Positions 1 to 11,130 of a DNA stretch of 64,000 nucleotides are shown here, piece after piece. The stretch covers positions 1 to 64,000 of the forward strand of contig CAJNOL010001411.1 of the NCBI GenBank assembly GCA_905250125.1, given 5' to 3'. Source of the stretch: Rotaria sordida. Taxonomy: Eukaryota > Rotifera > Eurotatoria > Philodinida > Philodinidae. The notes under the pieces are model-generated. The model saw nothing but the letters and a program-made list of their open reading frames with translations. It was not told where the DNA came from and did not search any database. Positions within the stretch are counted from its first letter, which is position 1; every line of letters begins with the position of its first letter. Made by a program: the position numbers and the translations under genes.

Positions 1-63
1 CATTGTGCTAAAAAGAAAAAAAACAAAGTTCTAATCGAATTTCTATTAAAATCTATAACTTAC

Positions 64-409
64 CAATTAAATTTTTATCTCCAATTGATTGTTTAAGACA
101 ATAATCATATAATTCTTTACTTATTGTTTTACGTTTATAATAGAGATCATAAACATAACGTGATTTTTGATGATGAATTTTAAATATTGGCCATAAAGTT
201 TCAACTTTACGTTTACCTTCATGTGGTGCTAATTCTGCTTCACGCATTTTAGCTTCTAATTCATCCAATGTTGGTTCAATTAAATCCCTAAAACAAAGAA
301 ACAAAACTCAATAAATATAACATTTCTTTTTCGTTTATTAAACAGAAAAAAAAAACGAAACTTACCATCCATCTGGTGGTGGTTTAGAACCTTTCCGAAC
401 TTTGACCAT
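64..409 (-). CDS. BUD31: BUD31 (G10) spliceosome protein, 5' part, cut by window edge
   Basis: Two exons are visible, 366-409 and 64-287, joined across a 78-nt GT..AG intron; the second ends in a clean GTAAGT donor and the rest lies left of base 1. About 89 of the roughly 144 residues usual for the family are present. They match the BUD31/G10 N-terminal half closely: DGW, then [31 protein letters not shown] and [17 protein letters not shown]. The Cys-rich zinc-binding C-terminal half is missing only because the window stops. BUD31 is a small nuclear component of activated spliceosomes. The start at 409 gives [15 protein letters not shown], the expected N-terminus. The gene lies 374 bp downstream of NUP153 on the same strand. 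Identification is firm. Confidence 0.93.
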
Positions 410-783
410 CTTTCGTCGTTAATAATAATAAATAAATCTACAAGACAATTGTGCAAGAGTTATATTTTATTTTGCTTGCGCAATACATTCACACATAGTT
501 CTTGCTGGCTTTTTTTATATATTATTTTTCTTTTTCAATCCTATCTTTTTTTTTTTTGTTCTCTTCGCTGTCTCTCAAACAAACTACTACATTTCTTTTT
601 TTTCTAATCACGCCAAAAAAAGAGAGAGAGAGAGAGGGAAACAAAGAACAACAAAAAAACATACACACATACATAAGCATTAGACATACACACATAGAGA
701 AAGAAAGAAAGAAAGACAAAAAGAAAAAGCACGACTATGAATAATATTGTTCTGATATCTTCGACGACAAACAAGCAAGATTG
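410..783. other. Intergenic spacer BUD31-NUP153 with (AG)n tract
   Basis: This holds the BUD31 upstream region and the NUP153 3' flank. It contains T-rich runs and a short (AG)n microsatellite at 621-637 followed by A-rich, GAAA-rich DNA. Open frames here are low-complexity K/E/F/S runs and are not credible genes. Confidence 0.6.
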
Positions 784-3700
784 TTATGGTTTAGTTCGAC
801 GTTTAGCTTTGATAACATGACGTTTACTTGTAGGCTCTTCACTGACACTGAAAGGACTAAAATATATGACAAAATAAAAAGTAATTCATTCGTTTCTTTT
901 TTTCCAAATTATTCTTACTTATTTTCAGGTGTCGGAGCAGCTGCAGGAAAACCAGCTGAGAATGAATTATTGACGGTTGTTGATGGTGTTGCACTAAATT
1001 GAAATGGAGTATTACTTGTAGGAGCTGTTGATCCTGCACCAAAACTAAATGAAGGTGCTGCACCGAATCCAAATGTTGGTGGTGGTGCTGCTGCTGCTGC
1101 TGGTGCTGTTGATGAAGGTGCAAATGAAAAACCACTTGTTGTTGAAGTTGGTGGATTTGATGTTTGAATAGGATTTGTGGTTGTATTTGATGTAGCTCCA
1201 AATGCAAACAATGGTGGTGTAGTTGATGTTGAACCAAAACTTGAAAATGATGGTATTGAAGTTGATGGTTTATCAATTGTTGTTAGAGGAGCACCAAATG
1301 AAGCTGTTGCACCAAATGCTGGTGTAGGAGTTGTACTACTTGATGATATAACTGAAGGTGCAAATGGTTTTGGTGGACTACTAGCACCGAACGCAAATGT
1401 TGTACTATTTGATGTTGTTGTTGTCGTTCCCATTGATGGAAAACTGAAACCTGATGAAGATGATAAACCACTACCAAATAAAGGAAGAGCTGATGTTGTT
1501 GCTGTTGTCGTTGTTGTTGTTGTATTAAAAGGTATTGATGTAGATTGAAAACTACTTGGAAATACAAGTCCACTTGTTGTTGTTGTTGTTGTTGCTGTAG
1601 GAATTGGCAATGTTAAAGGAGTAGTAGTTGCCGTTGGTGCTGTTGTATTTGATGAAAAAGCAAATAAACTTGGAGTTATTGATGGAGTTGTAGTTGTTGC
1701 TGTTGTTGATGATGGTAATGTTAATGATGGAGCTGAAATATTTGTTCCAAATGAAAATAGAGGTGGTTTATCGGTTGAAACTGTTGAAGTAGACAAAGTA
1801 GTCGCAGCTGTTGCTGCTGTTGGAGCATTACCAAATGTTCCAAATGTGATTGATGTTGTGACTTTTGTTGGTGATGATGGTGTTGTTGTTGTTGTTATAA
1901 TTGAAGGTACAGTTGCAGTAGTCGTTGTTGTAGCAGTACTTGTGGATGTTAATGAACCAAAAGATGGTTGAAATGTTGAAGTAGTATTTGTACCAAGTTG
2001 AAAAAGATTATTTGAAGTAGTTGTTGCTGGTTTATCTAAATTAGCTGTTGTTGTACCAAATAAAGGAGTAGTTGTTGTACCAAATAATGGTGTAGTTGTT
2101 GTGCCAAATAATGGTGTTGTTGTTGTTGTTGTTGTTGGTATTGTTGAAGAAAATAGAGCACTAGTAGTTAGAGTTGGAATGGTAACAATATTTTCTTTAT
2201 TAGTAGTAATAGTAGTTGGTGTTGGTGTTATACCGACTGATGGAAGAGTATTGGTAGTAGAAAATGGAACAGTTGTTGTTATAACTGGTGGAATTGAAAG
2301 TGTACTTTCTTTAGTTGCTGTTGTTATTGCTAGTGATGATGATGTTACGATTGATGTTGATTCGATTTGAATCGTTGTTTGAGTAGTAGTAACTGGTTTT
2401 GGTACAGTAGGTTCTTCAATAATAATATCAGGTAATTTAGTTGATGATGGTGCTGGTGCAGGTTCAATTGCTAAAAGGAAAATAGAAGACATGTGTTTGT
2501 TTTTATATTTGATCAATAGACTAACCACTTAATCGTTTATAATTTGGATTAATTCCATGACAAAGTGAACATGATGCTGTTTGAGCTGGATGTTCCATTG
2601 TACATGAAGGACATTTCCATACTGGTCCACTAACTGGTTTTGTTGGACGTGGTGGTGAAACATTAAATATTGAAACTTTTGGAATTGTACTACTAACATT
2701 TGTTTGTGGAACTATTGAAGGAGTAATATTAACATTTGATTTTTCAATAACAGAAGAAACAGTTGATTTTGATTGTTGAGTAGATACTAAAAATATTAAC
2801 ATAAGATTACTAAAAGATTTAAAGAAAAAATACGTACCAGCATCCGTATGACATTTTTCGGGATGTTTTTTTGCATAATCTTCTTGTGCTCGTGCAAATT
2901 TTGGCCATGAAAATGGTGTTATATTACTAAGTACCTAAAATATAAAATATTCATACTCAAAAAAAAAATTTTTTTTGATTATTTTTTTTTACTTACCTTT
3001 GGTTTTGTAATATCATTTATTGATTGAATTGGTTCAAGAGTAATTGAACTATTTGTTTGAATAGATGAATCTGTTTGACATGTTGATTGTATTTTTTCAA
3101 TAGTTGGTCCTGATAATGCTTCATTTCGAATATCTGCTGGTGGAAATGTACGTTGAATTTTTTTATTTGGTTCTATTGAATCATTTGTAGTTGAAATCTA
3201 CAAAACATTATTTTATTAAATTATGACAATGAATGGAGTTTTTTTTCCTTCTTATCATGTAAAACTTACATTACATTGAATACCACATTCTTTTTCAGGT
3301 GCTTTGATTGGTTTTCGTATTGGTGATGCAGTTGTTGATGTATGCTCTTCAATTGTTGATATAGATAATCTAAAATAAAAATTAGTATTCATTTATTTTA
3401 TGATTAGATTTTTTAGAATAATTACGGTTCACTATCAAGTGTTCGATTAAGACGTATACAATCTTGTAATGTTCGTCGTCGAAGTCTTTCAATATAAGGT
3501 AAACGACGTGAATTAATTGATGCATAATTAACACCGAACATTTGTCGTTCATTTGATAACTAAAAATTAGATAGATTTTCAAAAAATTAATCTTTTATTT
3601 TATTTTATTTTATCTTACTAATCGATTTGTTGAATTAGATGAAGATTGTTGAGTATTTTGTATTGTTGGTTGAGATCGATTAACTAAACCTGTTGCTAAT

Positions 3701-4981
3701 AAATAATTAGCGGAAAATTCATTTATCTGAAAAAAAAAGAAAACTTTTCTTTGTAAAGAAATTTTCATGTTGTTCTTTTTTTTTTTGATTACAAACATTT
3801 GATTTGAGATTTGTTGTCGTTCGATTTGGTGACATGGTTGTTTCAGTTGTTTTCTAATACAAAAATATCATATGTTCTTTTTTTTGTTTGTATACAGTAA
3901 AAATGCCTTACTCGAATACCAACAGAAAAAAGAGGTGATTGAGATGGATCATAATTCGATGTTAACCCTCGATTAGTTGAGGGAATATTAAAACGTCGTT
4001 TAGATGATGTCGATCGATTTATTTCTTCATTATGTTTTTGTTCAGTAGATTTTTGAAGAAGAACATGTGTCGTATTAGCTGTATTTAATTCATTATCTAT
4101 TATTCGACGATTTGATGACGATTCAACACTGTTTGTCGAAGCTATTAAAAAGTATAATAAAAAAATAAATAAAAAGATAATTGATGGAAATGGAAACAAT
4201 TAGACATACTTAAAGGTAAAGATGTTTTCTCATCTTCATGATTACCATTCGTCGTTGTCGTCGAAATAATATGTTGATAATTAGCTGTACGACGCCGCTT
4301 CTTCTGTTGGTCGATTTCTATTAGATCTCGTTCAGTAGATGATACATCTCTATTAGTGTTGTCTTCGTCATCAGTTAATTGTGGTTCATCATTTGTTATC
4401 GGTTGACGATGATCTATAATGATAAACAAAATTAATTGCTTTTAAATAAGACATTAGTATTTTTTATTTGAAAAGCATGAAAATAGCCATCTATTGCCTT
4501 TCTTGTTGACAAAACTATCATCATCTAATATTTAGAAAGAAAAAAAAGAAATATCTTACATTTTGACTTGGAAGTTGTCGAATGACCATTAGTAGTAGTT
4601 GTTGTTGTTTTTGTCATAGTGCTTTCTGGTTGTTGTTCATCACTATTTTCTTCCATAGATATTTCTCGTTTTCGTTTCTAAAAATCAGAATAGTAAGAAA
4701 AAAAAACCACACCAAGGTTGTATTTTCACTTACAGGACGATTTGTATCACCACTGGTCGAAAATAAGAAAGAAGGATGAAGAAGTTTCGAAACGACATCT
4801 TTAACTTTATGCATCATACTCTGTTAATAGAAAGTATGATAAATTTATGCATATATATTTTCTAAAATCAAACCTCATTGTGTTGATTAAAAGATGAATT
4901 CTGTTCATTGTCATCATCATTATCAGATTCTGACATAGGAACAGAAGCAGAATGGTTATTGCGATTAGCAAAAGTTGGCAT
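784..4981 (-). CDS. NUP153: Nucleoporin NUP153-like, FG-repeat protein with one RanBP2-type zinc finger
   Basis: Fourteen exons: 4874-4981, 4734-4820, 4560-4677, 4210-4413, 3912-4141, 3797-3853, 3619-3726, 3426-3559, 3270-3369, 2997-3197, 2838-2934, 2526-2786, 919-2470, 784-847. They sum to 3321 nt (1106 aa). Near the N-terminus a short amphipathic stretch (KVKDVVSKLLHPSFL) resembles the NUP153 membrane/pore-targeting helix. A single RanBP2-type finger (WKCPSC..ASCSLC, about 2590-2640) is followed by a large exon of Ser/Thr/Ala-rich sequence with FG, FGFG and SFGA repeats, and a basic end (KRHVIKAKRRTKP), like the basic end of NUP153. NUP153 sits in the nuclear basket and works in nuclear transport. 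Vertebrate NUP153 has four fingers; only one is seen here. NUP50 or POM121 are less likely because they lack this order of parts. Confidence 0.82.
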
Positions 4982-7885
4982 TATTGAAAAATGAATTAAA
5001 GCAAACTGAAAACATGTGAAAATCAAAAAAAAATATGCAAATATAATAACATCAACAAGACAATGACATTTTGTCAAACGTACTTACATATAAAGGGATA
5101 AATGTAAATACAACACTAATATAGTATCTAAAGGAAAAAAAATATATAGTGAGACTTGGGAATACATTGTTAGAACGAGTAATAGATGACTCACAAGTAT
5201 CCACTAATAATTCTTTCGTTCGTTCGTTGTCGCCTTGCGAAACAAACAACGAAAAAAAAGGTGGCCATTGTCTGACATATCAAGGACACCAATAAAGTGA
5301 ATTGAAGATTTACGTATGGTGAGTAACGAAAATATCATTTTCTTTAACTAGATATTGAAATACCACGAAAAACAAAGATAGTCTTTTGATACTTATATAT
5401 AGATGTCACTAGTTCCTTGAAAGACCAATGATGAATCTAAAAAGTTAGAAAGTTGAAAAAGGAAAAGCTAAAATCATATATGAGAAAGTAACTTAAGTTC
5501 TGTAAAAGAATAACTATCTTTTCTATTTAAAATGATCGCTCTTAATAGTTGCCTCTCATCGTATCATGGGACAATTCAAAAAAAATCATATATTGTATTA
5601 TTGCTTTGATTACCTATTGGTGAAAACTATCCGGATCTAAAATATTCGAATTGTTTTATCAAAAACACTAAAATCATACTATCTGAGTTTGCGATTCACT
5701 TATGAAGATATTCTATGAATTTGACGATACACTTCACCCATAAATTTCGACTAGTGATTAATTAGAAACTTCATCATTATCACAATTTCAGATGTGTTAC
5801 TATCAGGAAAAAATATACTCTAATTGTCATTTAAATTTGATCGAATATAGTGGATAAACATCAGATTATTTTTGAAGAAGATTGGCTATTAATGAGTATC
5901 AGAGGGTTATATACAATGTGTAACTACTGTTACACGAGGAATCGAGTAGGCGAATAACGAATAAATACCAAATGGTAACAGAAAACTAATTGTTACAGCA
6001 AAATGATCTGTTCATTAAACAATTATCATTGTATGAAAAGCAACAACTGGTACGAAACAGTCCCGTATTGATGGAAAAAGGTGACAAATCAAAATTAGTA
6101 TATCTAGCAGGTACACTATATTTAATAACATCATCAAGATTTTTAAAATAAACAACATATTTATGTACATTGTCCAATGGTGACTAGTTCAAGATGGTTT
6201 TTTCGATTTCCAAAAAAGTTTTACTAGAGAAAACCAATAAATAAGAAATAGATAGCAATAAAAACAAAAAAAACGTTTTGCTGAAGGTAATTCAACATCA
6301 AAATAAACTCGTCTTTGGATTATTAATAATATGTGTTACGCATATTTTGAAATTCTTTAAATATTACTGCATGAGGTTCAGTGCATTTATATGAACGAAT
6401 AATGATGTGATACTGAATAAAGTATTTATAAGAATTAAATTATTTTTATTCATCATTTATCTTTCGTTATTAACTTTCTCCATTGATCTAACATTTCCAA
6501 ATATGAAATTTTTATTTTTACAAATAGAAATCTTGTATTTACGGTAATAAATTTTTTCAATGAAGAAAGAAAAAAGAATAATAGTTGATATTGATATTAT
6601 GATAAGAGTAAATGATGATAAGCAAACAACTTGTTCCTCGAATAAATTTTCGTCAATTACATTGTTAACAATCAATGAGATAGAACTTAATCGAGTTCAA
6701 TGATTTACTAGTTTCATAAATCAGAATAATTTTTCTTGCGCCAACTTTATTTTACTAATCAATTAGAAAGAGAAGAAAATATCGATAATTTCAACATAAA
6801 CAGATCTCATTTCTATTTTGTTTGTTAACTATGAACACGCATAAAAATTGGCTTTTATCATCTGAACTTTGTTTTTTTTTCTAATAAGATTATTTTATCG
6901 ATTCTGCTCCTACATTCTGTATCTGAAAACATGAAATCCTTTAGAAATGAGGATTGCATAAAAGTACATTCTATTTCTCTCAACAAAATACATAACAATC
7001 CACAAAACCACTTCTTATTTCTTTCACTCTCTTTTTATTGATAATAATATATTATCTTTAAATGTGTTGATTTTCTTTTTATTCTCATTTTAGTTAAATA
7101 ATAATTAAACAAAAACTACTAGATTTCGGCGCGAGAAGAATAGTCCGTTAAACATTTACAAATTTTATACTTTCTATAAATACACGATTGTATCCATAGG
7201 CACAATTAATTCATGTTTCATCTCTTACAATTGTGTGTCTCACGCTTTTTACAAGACAATAATCTCTATATATAATGAAAAATTACAATATCATTAGCAA
7301 TTATTTTCTATGATATGCTAGTCTTAAACAAATTTATGTTGAATATTCATTTAATTATATCTCTTTGGAAACAAATTCATATACTGTTAAATGAAATTAC
7401 AAGTACAATATTGTTCACGAAATAGTTTATTGGATCGAACAGAAAATGCTCAACATAATCATCATGAACGCTATTATGACGCATCCGTCAAATAGTGACA
7501 CTTCTCTAATACTTTTGGATGATCGCTCTAGTGTTAGATAATCATTTGAAATTATTTGAAAATGAATAGGAATTGAACTAGTATATACCGATGAACAGAA
7601 TAAAGATATGTCTAAATATTGTTGTAATCACATTTTTAATTCCTGTTTCTTCCGTTTTATTAGCGATTGTGATAATAAAATGGAAGAATTTATTTTTTAA
7701 GATATAAGATAAAGAATTTCTATTAGAAACAAATATAATCAATCATTTCGAGCTCATTTTTTTCTTGTATGAAACTTGGTGTTTAATGCTGGTTCTTTAT
7801 TTCATTATAGTTGTTCCTCTGGAAATCTCTTTTTAAAAATAAAACAGATTAAATATGATAAAAATTATTATTTTTCAATAGTATT
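4982..7885. other. Gene-poor A+T-rich region upstream of NUP153
   Basis: No convincing gene. The first few hundred bases should hold the NUP153 promoter, but I see no distinctive element. Bases 5634-5799 are one copy of a degenerate repeat also found at 9729-9893. Short open frames (5052-5249, 5986-6177, 6457-6675) have no family features and A/T-driven composition. Confidence 0.5.
5634..5799 (+). repeat. Degenerate dispersed repeat, copy 1
   Basis: This stretch aligns by eye, end to end and in the same orientation, with 9729-9893. Shared blocks include TCAAAAACACTAAAATCATA near the start and TTTCAGATGTGTT at the end, with scattered substitutions between. It looks like an old mobile-element fragment or local duplication; no coding content is seen. 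Confidence 0.7.
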
Positions 7886-8054
7886 TACCCATGTCGCCAC
7901 TTTTTTGACAACTGCGTCGCAGTTGCGCGCAGCTACGGTAAAAAATTCGCAGTTACGCGTAGCTGCGCCGCAATTTTCCACAATTACGGGTCACAGTGCG
8001 ATCGCAGTTACGCGTAACTGCGTCGCAATTCGATCGCATTCGAACACATGGGTA
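7886..8054. mobile_element. GC-rich MITE-like element built from palindromic CGCAGTTACG units
   Basis: A 169-bp island of high GC in A+T-rich DNA. It begins TACCCATGT and ends ACATGGGTA, a 9-bp perfect terminal inverted repeat. Inside are several variants of a CGCAGTTACGCGTAGCTGCG-type unit; the copy at 8003-8022 is a perfect 20-bp palindrome. The open frame 7776-8141 crosses it but has no protein-like features. A non-autonomous DNA element or satellite monomer is the best reading; no target duplication could be fixed. Confidence 0.6.
8003..8022. repeat. Perfect 20-bp palindrome
   Basis: CGCAGTTACGCGTAACTGCG equals its own reverse complement over all 20 bases. It sits inside the GC-rich element at 7886-8054 and is flanked by related imperfect units. 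Confidence 0.95.
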
Positions 8055-8586
8055 TTGTATGCGAAAGTTAATTGTATCCTTTGTTATTGTTCAAACATGA
8101 GTAAAATGTGTAATGATCTAAATAATTATATTGAGACTTGAATGAAAGGAATCACCTTCAGTTCCAAATACTTCTCATGTTTCAATGAGGAAAAATATTT
8201 AACTACAAAGAAAAATACCCAAAAAGAACATGAATGTTTCTCATAAACAAAAAAATTTCGACAGTGGACTAACGCTAATCATTAAAGTCACAAGAAACAC
8301 AAACAATGATCATCCAAAAAAACTCCAAAAGATGATTAATGTTGATTATCAAACAAAAAAAGAGATAAGTTATAGTTGAGCAAAAAAAAAATAACAAGAA
8401 TCATTAATGTTGATCATGAGGGTTAATATAAATCATTTATGGCCTTAGTTATACTTTTCCACGATTTTTATTCCCGATTGGTATGACCTTGATATTTAAT
8501 AATTAGTTTTCGAGTTTTAAGAGTCTATTCCAACATTTTAGAAGCATTAAAAGATAAATAAGATATGAAAAATAATTTTTATCATA

Positions 8587-8979
8587 TCACAGGACTTTGA
8601 AATGAACCATGAATTTTTTGTCACTTAAAGTCGTCATTACTTGTAATTGTTCATTTATTGTTGTTGTTTGCTCTACAGTAGCAGGGTGTAAGCGTGAGTG
8701 TGGGTCTAGTTTTCTCTTCACCACATCCACCCCCACCCGCACCATCACCACACCCATACCCTCGTACCGTTCCTTCATTTGATTTTTCTTTGCTTGTAAA
8801 ACTTCAGTACATAATTTTAAATAATGTTCAGCTGACAAATAATATGGTGGATTGAAGTATTTAAATATGTGAACTAAATGTAAAGTGATAGAAATTCCAA
8901 AGATGAGTATAATTTTATTTTCTAGTTGAATTATATACCATTCGAAAAAATATGAGAAACTGAGTAAGAAAATAGCCAT
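8587..8979 (-). pseudogene. Possible dynein heavy-chain stalk relic
   Basis: An isolated 130-codon open frame. Its middle (YLSAEHYLKLCTEVLQAKK, then MKERYEGMG) has the spacing of the segment leading into the coiled-coil stalk of dynein heavy chains, where a Y-L-x-x-[IL] block precedes a Lys/Arg/Glu-rich helix and a Gly-Leu turn. The next part (VDVVKRKLD, INEQLQVMT) could continue that helix. The first 40 residues are hydrophobic and unlike dynein. No flanking exons were found. The C-rich tract at 8715-8765 falls inside it. It may instead be a chance frame. Confidence 0.25.
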
Positions 8980-9728
8980 TTACAATTTTTAAAACACTTT
9001 TTTCAAGACAGAAAAGTATTTAAATTATGGATGGCGTTTTGTTTTCGACAAACATCTAGTTTCTTAAGAAACCACACAAATTTTCTTCTTGTCCTTTTTC
9101 TTGATCTATTTAAATTAATTGTTTTTAAATCTGCATCGAAAATTGATTCTGAAAATAATTTTTGATTGTCTACTAGACAATTAGTCTTTGGATATTTTGT
9201 GTTTAGAAGTTGTCAACTTAATGCATTCGTAGGTAACTTTGTATTTCCATTGTTTTTTTAACATGATCTTTCATACTTAAGAAAATTCACTTAAAAATAG
9301 TTTGTTCGACAAAATACATTACGGCTGTGTAATTCAATATTGAAGGTGATGAGTTCATTGCAATTTAGTTCAGTTGATGAATTAATTGAATGAGTATGGA
9401 TTGTTTCTTAGAATTAATAGATTGAGTCCATTTTAGGTCACAAAATTTTTAAAACCTATCATTAAAATTAAATTATGCTGAGGATTGTTTTGTCAGTTCT
9501 ACGGACTGAACTGATTAAAATTAAAAATAATTTCTTTAACTTTTAATTAAACAATAAGCTTATGAGAATAAATCTTAAAAAATTCAGTTTTTGATATATT
9601 TTGTAATATAAAAAAGTAGAAGTGTGGGCATCGGTGTTGTCTCTACCTACTCCCATCCCCAATCTCCATTATGCCCACATTTACATATCCACCCCTTGTT
9701 TTAACGACTTATTGATAAATTTCATTTT

Positions 9729-9893
9729 GATCTAAACATTCGAATTATTTAATCAAAAACACTAAAATCATACTATTTAAATTTGCGGTCTACTTACTAA
9801 TATATTCTATTAATATTGTGATTCACTTCATTGATAATTTTCAATTCACAATCAATTAGAAATTTCATCACTATCACGATTTCAGATGTGTTG
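9729..9893 (+). repeat. Degenerate dispersed repeat, copy 2
   Basis: Partner of 5634-5799, same orientation, about 4.1 kb away. Shared blocks lie at both ends and the copies differ by many substitutions and small indels, so the duplication is not recent. Confidence 0.7.
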
Positions 9894-11130
9894 AATTACT
9901 TTATTAGAAATTATACTATTTAATAACACAGTAATATATTTATTATATCAATGAACAATAAGTTCGATATAAAACTATTATGCTAGATGGTAGTCATTAA
10001 AGTCCATCTTGTAGCTATATTAAACAGAACACATATAAGGAGAACTAAATTTAAGTTTGACAGAAATTTTAGTACCAGTTATCTGATTCACATGAAATGC
10101 CAAATACATAATTATCTTCCTTTATATAGGTCACATATTGTCTAGATATTTACAAAAACAATTTAATGGGATAAATCTTCTATTATATAATTATAATGGT
10201 TCTTATAATCATCACTAATTGCATTGTGATTTGTGTTTTCTAATCACAAGAATATAACATGAGGATGGTATAGTGATAGTTTTTGGGATCAATTCACAGC
10301 TAATAAAACTGTATCATCTGAACATTGTTGATTTCTATGTGATGCAATGAATAAATCGCTGCAATCATTTACGGATATTCTGATCCTGTATTAAGGTTTA
10401 TGAGGTTCACATTTATTATACAGTGATTTTCGTACCCAAATAATATCTGATAAGGAACAACATAATGAATTTTTCGTTATGACGGTATTATCCGGTTGGT
10501 AAAACTAATAATTATAACAATAAGTTGTTTGTAATTATCGAAATACGTTTGTATTTTGCAGTTTCAGTTTGTAAATGAGATACGAATACATTGCATTACA
10601 GGATATTCTTGTAGTGTTCATCTATTTCGTTTTGAGAAAAATGACTGTTTAGAATGCCGTTAGAAATTATCAGAATTTGGATCGACTCAATTTGATATGC
10701 ATGAGATTGCAATTGCTATTATCATACACATATAGAGAATACTATATCAAACTTCGCGATATTCACATCATATGTAAACAAAGAAAAGGATTAACATAAA
10801 ATAAAATAACCTTATCGCATATTCAACTTGAATAGAAATACGCCACCGTCTCGACGTAAGTTCTGATAAATTTATTAAAAGAATCTATATGCAGTGTTTC
10901 AAATCAAACTATAGAGGTCACTGGTTGTAGCACATTTTCTGTATGGAGGATTGCTGATGCTAGGTAACAGTTCGTTCGACATTTGTGATGGAAGCTGAAT
11001 TGTACAAAAGATTTCATTTAATCCAATCTTAATCGCAGATTGAAGCAATTGTTTATTTTTCTGTTCTAGAAAACAAATCTTCTTGAATATAAAATAGCAA
11101 CATATAGTAAATATTCTTAAATGTTCACAA

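Larger units (their letters stand above)
8055..11130. other. Gene-poor region between the GC-rich element and C2CD3
   Basis: Mostly A+T-rich DNA without credible genes. It contains a possible gene relic (8587-8979), two C-rich tracts on the plus strand (about 8715-8765 and 9645-9700), and the second copy of the dispersed repeat (9729-9893). The last part should contain the C2CD3 promoter, but no recognisable element was found. Confidence 0.5.

Noticed and set aside
857-1573. Minus-strand frames rich in Gln/His/Leu over the NUP153 FG exon
   Set aside because: They are off-frame readings of the Thr/Ser-rich FG-repeat codons; composition follows directly from the repeat.
1177-2370. Plus-strand Val/Gly-rich frames
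   Set aside because: Antisense shadows of the same NUP153 exon.
7776-8141. 121-codon plus-strand frame
   Set aside because: It owes its length to the GC-rich palindromic element and shows no protein-like pattern.
8690-9700. TGTGGG-like motifs suggesting internal telomeric repeats
   Set aside because: Only isolated occurrences of TGTGGG were seen, not a tandem array, so they do not support a telomeric tract.
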